From Halobacteriales archaeon QS_6_64_34 (lineage in GTDB: Archaea > Halobacteriota > Halobacteria > Halobacteriales > Haloarculaceae): DNA of 47,709 nt. Location: NCBI GenBank assembly GCA_003020925.1, contig PXRT01000001.1:102762-150470 (forward strand). The letters run 5' to 3'. Each line of letters begins with the position of its first letter. Positions within the stretch are counted from its first letter, which is position 1. Of the stretch, positions 43,418 to 47,709 are shown in pieces. The position numbers and the translations under genes were made by a program. Below the pieces are notes generated by a model, which had not been told where the DNA came from, did not search any database, and saw nothing but the letters and a program-made list of their open reading frames with translations.

Positions 43418-43849
43418 TCACTCCCCGTAGGGATTCTCGGCAGTAGTGAGACGGTGGATGCTCCCGACGCTATCGAATCCGTCGTCGAAACTGTAGAGAT
43501 AGTCGATGTCCAGGCGTTGCATCGCAGCCACGATGATAGCGTCCGTCAGCGAAAGCGAGTCGTACCGACGGAATAGCGACCGTCCGGTATCGAAGTCAGT
43601 TTTCGGCGTGTGTTCGATGACGAAGCCACTGCTCTCGATGAGCGCATCGAGCGTCACGGTCGCGGTCTCGTGACCGGCCCGGGCCTGTAGATAGTTGCTG
43701 ACCTCTTCGAGCACATCACTGAGTACCACACCAGTCGGCAGCGTGCCGGTATCGATAGCTTGCGAGATAGGGTTTGCGCGGTCGTGATTCTGGTCTCGGG
43801 CGAGACGAGCGGCTATGAGAACGTTCGCGTCCACGACAACTCGCGCCAT
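43418..43849 (-). CDS. vapC: VapC-type PIN domain ribonuclease toxin
   Basis: A 143-residue PIN protein. The acidic residues expected at the active site are in VVVDANVLIA (Asp7), SDVLEEVSNYL (Glu), SLTDAIIVAAM (Asp) and FDDGFD. Toxins of this type cleave tRNA or rRNA when their antitoxin is lost. The ATG overlaps the antitoxin stop by one base (TGATG), the usual VapBC arrangement. Target unknown. Confidence 0.88.
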   Translation of the reverse strand: MARVVVDANVLIAARLARDQNHDRANPISQAIDTGTLPTGVVLSDVLEEVSNYLQARAGHETATVTLDALIESSGFVIEHTPKTDFDTGRSLFRRYDSLSLTDAIIVAAMQRLDIDYLYSFDDGFDSVGSIHRLTTAENPYGE

Positions 43850-44097
43850 CAGTAGTCTCCAGCGACCAGGTCGTGGTCCGACGCAGCGTCGGTCGCTTCA
43901 CCAGTGTCGACAGGCTCCAGTTCGGAGAACACGCCGTAATGTTGCTTGACGAGTTCGACAGAGAGCGCCCCGTCTTCGTCGACCGACCAGCGAATCTTAT
44001 CGCCCGCTTCGAGACCTGCCTCCCGCCGTACGGCTGCCGGGACCGTGACGGAGTAGCTGTCGTTCACCGTCGTCTCGTCCTCGACCTCGTGAGACAT
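43849..44097 (-). CDS. vapB: AbrB/MazE-type antitoxin (VapB)
   Basis: 82 residues from the ATG at 44097. The swapped-hairpin DNA-binding motif is NDSYSVTVPAAVRREAGLEAGDKIRWSVD. The acidic C-terminal tail (VDTGEATDAASDHDLVAGDY) should bind and block VapC. A longer start at 44139 lies on AT-rich TATA-like sequence (AAATTATTTTC in the minus direction, near 44130), which is the probable promoter, so the shorter form is taken. It is expected to autoregulate the pair. Confidence 0.85.
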   Translation of the reverse strand: MSHEVEDETTVNDSYSVTVPAAVRREAGLEAGDKIRWSVDEDGALSVELVKQHYGVFSELEPVDTGEATDAASDHDLVAGDY

Positions 44098-44158
44098 GGC
44101 TACCAGTTCGGGTTGTGGACGAAAATAATTTGCGTCCAAATTTGCCTGGCAACGACGG

Positions 44159-46840
44159 CTACGAGATGTGAATCGCGGGTTTGTTCGGTCTGGCCTTTGC
44201 CGCCAGCTCGTCGTCCTCGCCCGCCCGTCGCACCGTCACCTCGGCGCCGAACTCGTCCTCGAAGAGCCAGACGGCCTGTTCGAGGACGTCGAGTTCCCGC
44301 TTGCCGTCGATGATTGGCTCTAAACCCGCGCTTCTATCGGCGAGGTCGGCGGCGTAGTCGGCGGCGTCGCCGTGGGCCTGCATCGACTCCTCGCCCATAA
44401 TCTCGCCGACGATGGCGTCGTCGGGGTTGGACCCCTGGGCGATACGGTAGGCCTCGTACTTCCAGTCCTCGGCGACGACGAGTTCGATGTGGTCGGGGTC
44501 GGAGATGTCGACGACGTCGGTGATGTCGCGCACGTCGGCGAGTGTCGTCCGGACGAGGCCGCGTTCGATGCGGTGGTCGGCGACGTCACGCAGCGTCTCG
44601 GGCCAGTCGGCCTCGGCGACCAGGCCGTCCTCCTCGAGCAGATGCCACAGCTCCTCGGCCAGGTAGGGGGCGATGGGGGCGAGCAGCCGGGCCAACACCC
44701 GGAGCCCACGGCTGTAGGCGAACAGGTAGGGCGGTTCGTACTCCGCATACCGGCGCAACAGGCGGACGAACCGCTGGAGTTCGCCGACGACCCGATGGAA
44801 CCGAAAGCGGTCGTACTCCTCGGTGACGGCGGCGATGGTGCGGTCGATTTCCCGCTCCAGGTAGGCGTCGTGGGGCTCGCTCTCAGTGCGGAGCGGACTG
44901 GTCTCCCCGGAGCGGCGCTGTCGGGTTCGCTCGTCGGCGAAGTCGGCGACCAGCTCGTAACAGTCCTGCTGGAACTCGTAGGCCGTCGAGACGTCCTTGA
45001 CCGTCCACTCGAAGTCCTGGGCGGGGTGGGCCGCCGAGAGGACGAACAGTCGGGTGGTCTCGGCGCCGTATTCGTGTGGAGCAACGGCGTTGCCAGCCGA
45101 TTTGGACATCTTCTTCCCGCTGTGTAACACCGTTCCCTGGTTGATGAGTCGCTCGACGGGTTCGCGGCGGTCCAGCAGGCCCAGGTCCGCCAGTGCCCTC
45201 GTGAAAAATCGGATGTAGAGCAGGTGCAAGACGGCGTGTTCCTCACCGCCGACGTAGACGTCGACGGGGAGCCACTCGTCGGCGGTTTCCCGGTCGAAGG
45301 GGGCGTCCTCGAAGTGTGGGCTGAGAAAGCGCAGGAAGTACCACGACGAATCGACGAAGGTGTCCATCGTGTCCGTCTCCCGGACGGCGTCGGCGCCACA
45401 GTCCGGACACGCGGTTTGTTTCCACTCCTCGGCCACGTCGAGGGGGTTGCCCGTCGTCTGGACGTAGTCAGGCAGTTCGACGGGGAGGTCCTCGTCGGGG
45501 ACCGGTACGGCTCCACAGTCGTCACAGTGGACGATTGGGATGGGCGTCCCCCAGTAGCGCTGGCGGGAGATGAGCCAGTCCCGCAGTCGGTAGGTCGTCG
45601 CCGCCTCGACGCCCTCGTGGTCGAGCAGCCGCTCGCGGGCGGCGGTGCTTGCCAGCCCGTCGTACTCGCCGCTGTCGGTGAGCATGCCGTCGTCGGTGTA
45701 GGGGGCCTCGGGCAGGTTCGTCCCGCTGCCGTCGACGGGTTCGACGACCTGCGCGACGGGGAGGCCCTGCTCGCCGGCGAAGGCGTGGTCGCGGTCGTTG
45801 TGGGCGGGCACGCCCATCACCGCGCCGGTGCCCACGTCGTCTAGCACGTAGGCGGCGACGTACACCGGCAGTTCCTCGCCGATAAAGGGGTGGGTCGCAG
45901 TCAGGTCCGTCGTTACGCCCGAGAGGCCGGCGTCGTCGGTGCTTGCGACCGCCTCCAGATAGGCCGCCACGTCGTCGTCCGTCTCGGCCAGTTCGGCCAC
46001 GAGGTCATGGCCCGGCGCCAGCGCGAGGTAGGTCGCGCCGTAGACGGTGTCCAGCCGCGTCGTAAAGGCCGATACCTCGCCGTGCTCGCCCACGTCGAAG
46101 GCGACGCGGGCGCCCTCCTGGCGGCCAATCCAGTTGCGCTGGCTGTCTCTGACGCCTTCGGGCCACCCATCGAGGTCGTCAAGCCCGTCGTAGAGTTCGT
46201 CGGCGTAGTCGGTGATAGTGAAGAACCACTGGTCGAGGTCCCGCCGTTCGACGGGGGTGCCACAGCGCCAGCAGACGCCGCCGGCCGCGTGGGCGTGGGG
46301 TGTGTCGGCGTCGTCGGTCTCGACCTGCGCGTCGGCGAGGACGGTCTCGCAGTCCGGACACCAGTTGACCGTCGCCGAGTCGTACTCGACGAGGTCGTTC
46401 GCGAGAAACCGGGTGAAGAGCCACTGGTTCCACCGGTAGTACTCGGGGTCACAGGTCGTTATCTCCCGGGACCAGTCGTAGCCAAAGCCCATCTCCGCCA
46501 AGTCATCGCGCATCCGCTCGATACAGGCGCGGGTCCAGGACTCGGGGTCCGTGTCGCGCTCGTAGGCCGCGTTCTCGGCGGGCAGCCCGAAGGCGTCCCA
46601 CCCCATCGGGTGGAGCACGGTGTCGCCCGCCATCCGCCGGTAGCGGGCGTGGGCGTCTGTGATGGCGTAGTTACGGATGTGGCCCATATGCAGCGAGCCC
46701 GACGTGTAGGGGAACATCCCCAGAACGTAAGTCGTGTCCTCGGGCTCGTCGACGTCGGCGGGCGTCTCGTAGACCCCCTCCCGCTCCCAGACGTGCTGCC
46801 AGTACTCCGTGACCCGTGCGTGGTCGTAGCGGCGCGACAT
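44159..46840 (-). CDS. leuS: Leucyl-tRNA synthetase, bacterial type
   Basis: A class I synthetase of 893 residues. HIGH appears as HMGH (51-54) after GMFPYTSGSL, and KMSKS is at 577-581. The editing domain carries TTRLDT (260-265) and GTGAVMGVPAHNDRD (338-351). Zinc-binding cysteine pairs appear in WCPDCE, CWRCG and the CDDCG/CPDCG segments. The catalytic-site sequences DTMDTFVDSSWYFLRF and YVGGEEHAVLHLLYIRFFT, and the LPAENAA block, are of the bacterial LeuRS kind rather than the archaeal/eukaryotic one. The window also has a typical ileS, so the two differ in origin. Confidence 0.95.
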   Translation of the reverse strand: MSRRYDHARVTEYWQHVWEREGVYETPADVDEPEDTTYVLGMFPYTSGSLHMGHIRNYAITDAHARYRRMAGDTVLHPMGWDAFGLPAENAAYERDTDPESWTRACIERMRDDLAEMGFGYDWSREITTCDPEYYRWNQWLFTRFLANDLVEYDSATVNWCPDCETVLADAQVETDDADTPHAHAAGGVCWRCGTPVERRDLDQWFFTITDYADELYDGLDDLDGWPEGVRDSQRNWIGRQEGARVAFDVGEHGEVSAFTTRLDTVYGATYLALAPGHDLVAELAETDDDVAAYLEAVASTDDAGLSGVTTDLTATHPFIGEELPVYVAAYVLDDVGTGAVMGVPAHNDRDHAFAGEQGLPVAQVVEPVDGSGTNLPEAPYTDDGMLTDSGEYDGLASTAARERLLDHEGVEAATTYRLRDWLISRQRYWGTPIPIVHCDDCGAVPVPDEDLPVELPDYVQTTGNPLDVAEEWKQTACPDCGADAVRETDTMDTFVDSSWYFLRFLSPHFEDAPFDRETADEWLPVDVYVGGEEHAVLHLLYIRFFTRALADLGLLDRREPVERLINQGTVLHSGKKMSKSAGNAVAPHEYGAETTRLFVLSAAHPAQDFEWTVKDVSTAYEFQQDCYELVADFADERTRQRRSGETSPLRTESEPHDAYLEREIDRTIAAVTEEYDRFRFHRVVGELQRFVRLLRRYAEYEPPYLFAYSRGLRVLARLLAPIAPYLAEELWHLLEEDGLVAEADWPETLRDVADHRIERGLVRTTLADVRDITDVVDISDPDHIELVVAEDWKYEAYRIAQGSNPDDAIVGEIMGEESMQAHGDAADYAADLADRSAGLEPIIDGKRELDVLEQAVWLFEDEFGAEVTVRRAGEDDELAAKARPNKPAIHIS

Positions 46841-47068
46841 TCGATAGTGGGAGTGGGTCGCCGTGCCACATGAGTGTTCGGCTCACCGTGGGTGCAACGA
46901 CGCGTCGATATCCCCGGTAACGGCGGTGTCCGCGAGGAACAAGTAGCCCGTGGCTGGCGCGGAACCAGAGCGAGACGGTCACCCTCGCTCCGCTCTGGCA
47001 CTGCGACTCGCAGGGCTCGAATCCTTTTTTATCGATACAGCGGCTCGCGGGGTCGCTCGCCGCAGGAA

Positions 47069-47141
47069 TAGTTCCACCAGGATTCGAACCTGGGTCGAAG
47101 CCCCCAGAAGGCTTCAGGATTGGCCGCTACCCCATGGAACT
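47069..47141 (-). tRNA. tRNA-Gln (CUG)
   Basis: Read on the minus strand. Acceptor AGTTCCA/TGGAACT with discriminator A; a D-arm with GGGGTAGCGGCC; anticodon arm AAGCC-TTCTGGG-GGCTT giving the CUG anticodon; T-arm CCAGG-TTCGAAT-CCTGG. No intron and no encoded CCA. About 200 bp separate it from leuS upstream of both. The 46841-47068 stretch shows no gene. Confidence 0.9.
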
Positions 47142-47231
47142 CTGACAGGTTCGTCGCCGGCTGCAGTTGGCGACGTGTACACCGAAATACCCGTGTGTCG
47201 TATTTCAGTGTTGCGGAGTGAGCGGATTATG

Positions 47232-47535
47232 TCATTCGTCGACATCGCACATCTCGTCGGCGCTTATCCGAACGCCGTCGGGAACCTCGTAGTGTTCCTA
47301 TGGCAGTTCGCACAGAGGAGGTCGCACTTTGCCATCTCGGCACGGAGTTTCTCCGTCGAGTAGCCGTATGTGACCATCGCACAGATAATCATCTCTTTCT
47401 CGGTGCCGTCGCGGTGGTAATAGTCGCCGAGGCGGGCGTCAGCCCCAAGCCTTCGTAGTCGGCCTTCGTTGGTGACTCTCCGAGCCGGTCGGCCGCCTCG
47501 CGGAGTGCCCGGATACAGTCGTCCTCGGTCGTCAC
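47232..47535 (-). pseudogene. Broken HNH endonuclease gene with a homing-endonuclease-associated repeat
   Basis: From a GTG at 47535 the product reads VTTEDDCIRALREAADRLGE and continues SPTKADYEGLGLTPASATI, the homing-endonuclease-associated repeat. Then the reading frame changes. A neighbouring frame contains YHRDGTEKEM, MVTYGYSTEKLRAEMAKCDL and LCANCH, the end of an HNH domain. The middle, including the first CxxC and the WNEAK part, is missing. After CANCH a one-base loss shifts the frame again, and the third frame gives EHYEVPDGVRISADEMCDVD then TGA (47232-47234). At least one deletion and one frameshift are thus visible. It lies between tRNA-Gln and the repeat at the window end. Confidence 0.75.
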
Positions 47536-47590
47536 GGCCCGGCTGGATTCCCGCCGGTATATAAACAACGTTCGGCCCTCTCACAGGGTG

Positions 47591-47709
47591 GTGTTTAGTT
47601 AGGCGATTCCGACTGTCAACAGCCAGAAAGCCCCGGCTGGCTGAACTCGGGGGACTCGCTGCGCTCCTCACTACGTTGCGGTGCTTACGTCGTCCGCCGT
47701 CGTTCAGCC
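47591..47709. repeat. Left half of a palindromic dispersed repeat, cut by the window end
   Basis: GTGTTTAGTT (47591-47600) and AACAGCCAGAAAGCCCC (47618-47634) lie at the same 27-bp spacing as in the complete copy at 32734. The following CGGCTGGCT, CTCGCTGCGCTC and GTGCTTACGTCG segments match the reverse complement of the copy at the start of the window. The right half is outside the window. Confidence 0.8.

Noticed and set aside
47005..47035. tRNA-like GGGCTCGAATCC sequence beside tRNA-Gln
   Set aside because: It is a T-arm-like fragment only, without a matching acceptor, D-arm or anticodon arm.
47264..47671. 135-residue intact ORF with HNH-like end
   Set aside because: Only its last 50 residues resemble an HNH domain. 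The rest is a chance extension through the repeat, and the repeat domain and tail lie in other frames, so a pseudogene call is better.
1..47709. CRISPR array
   Set aside because: No evenly spaced direct repeats with unique spacers were seen. The Cas4-like gene is solitary.

Overview
The window is a gene-dense, high-GC chromosomal segment from a haloarchaeon (class Halobacteria, probably a Haloarculaceae-like lineage). The proteins are acidic (Asp/Glu-rich). Families seen mainly or only in haloarchaea are present: HalOD1, conditioned-medium-induced protein 4, an HVO_0234-like propeller and a DUF5828-like protein. Several genes have a TATA-like box about 25-35 bp before the start codon and no leader, and exported proteins use Tat lipoprotein signals. 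The lineage is inferred from content; no database was searched.

Layout. 160-4378 holds a rhomboid protease, an RNase H-like exonuclease, a P-loop-deviant ParA-like protein, a HIT protein and an AT-rich insert with an HTH protein and a membrane-anchored Mrr-type nuclease. 4378-7943 (minus) is a tight proC-proB-proA-UDG operon. 8083-11352 is ileS. 11514-14816 holds prs and a hemL operon. 15078-31677 is a nitrogen and tetrapyrrole block: nasA, narK1, divergent dabA/dabB (a predicted inorganic-carbon pump), narK2, nasD, cheC, then amt-glnK-lrp and hemB on the minus strand. 31752-37741 is mixed accessory and housekeeping content (Tat lipoprotein, Cmi4, Cas4-like protein, HalOD1, Sua5, a Cys-less redoxin, a glutaredoxin-like protein, a CNNM/CorC transporter). 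37820-46840 holds a PiT transporter, a DUF5828-like protein, a DJ-1/PfpI protein, upp, a 2Fe-2S ferredoxin, an ACT regulator, hisB, VapBC and a bacterial-type leuS. tRNA-Gln and a decayed HNH endonuclease gene close the window.

How the genes work together. NarK1 and NarK2 import nitrate, NasA reduces it to nitrite, and NasD (siroheme, ferredoxin) reduces nitrite to ammonium. Amt imports ammonium and GlnK (PII) senses nitrogen status, with an Lrp regulator in the same operon. HemL and HemB, early tetrapyrrole enzymes that also feed siroheme, flank the block. The two narK genes are a duplication that carried at least 226 bp of upstream DNA with it, without net gaps. nasA, narK1, narK2 and nasD share a CGAAC-NN-(T/G)CG type motif 55-64 bp before their start codons.

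Non-coding structure is rich. A palindromic dispersed repeat (GTGTTTAGTT ends, AGCCAGAAAGCCCC inner block) is complete at 32734-32942, decayed near 12.46-12.57 kb, and cut by both ends of the window in opposite orientations. There is also a hairpin-forming in-frame insertion in ileS, a covarying tandem hairpin pair after lrp, and a 15-bp inverted repeat before amt.
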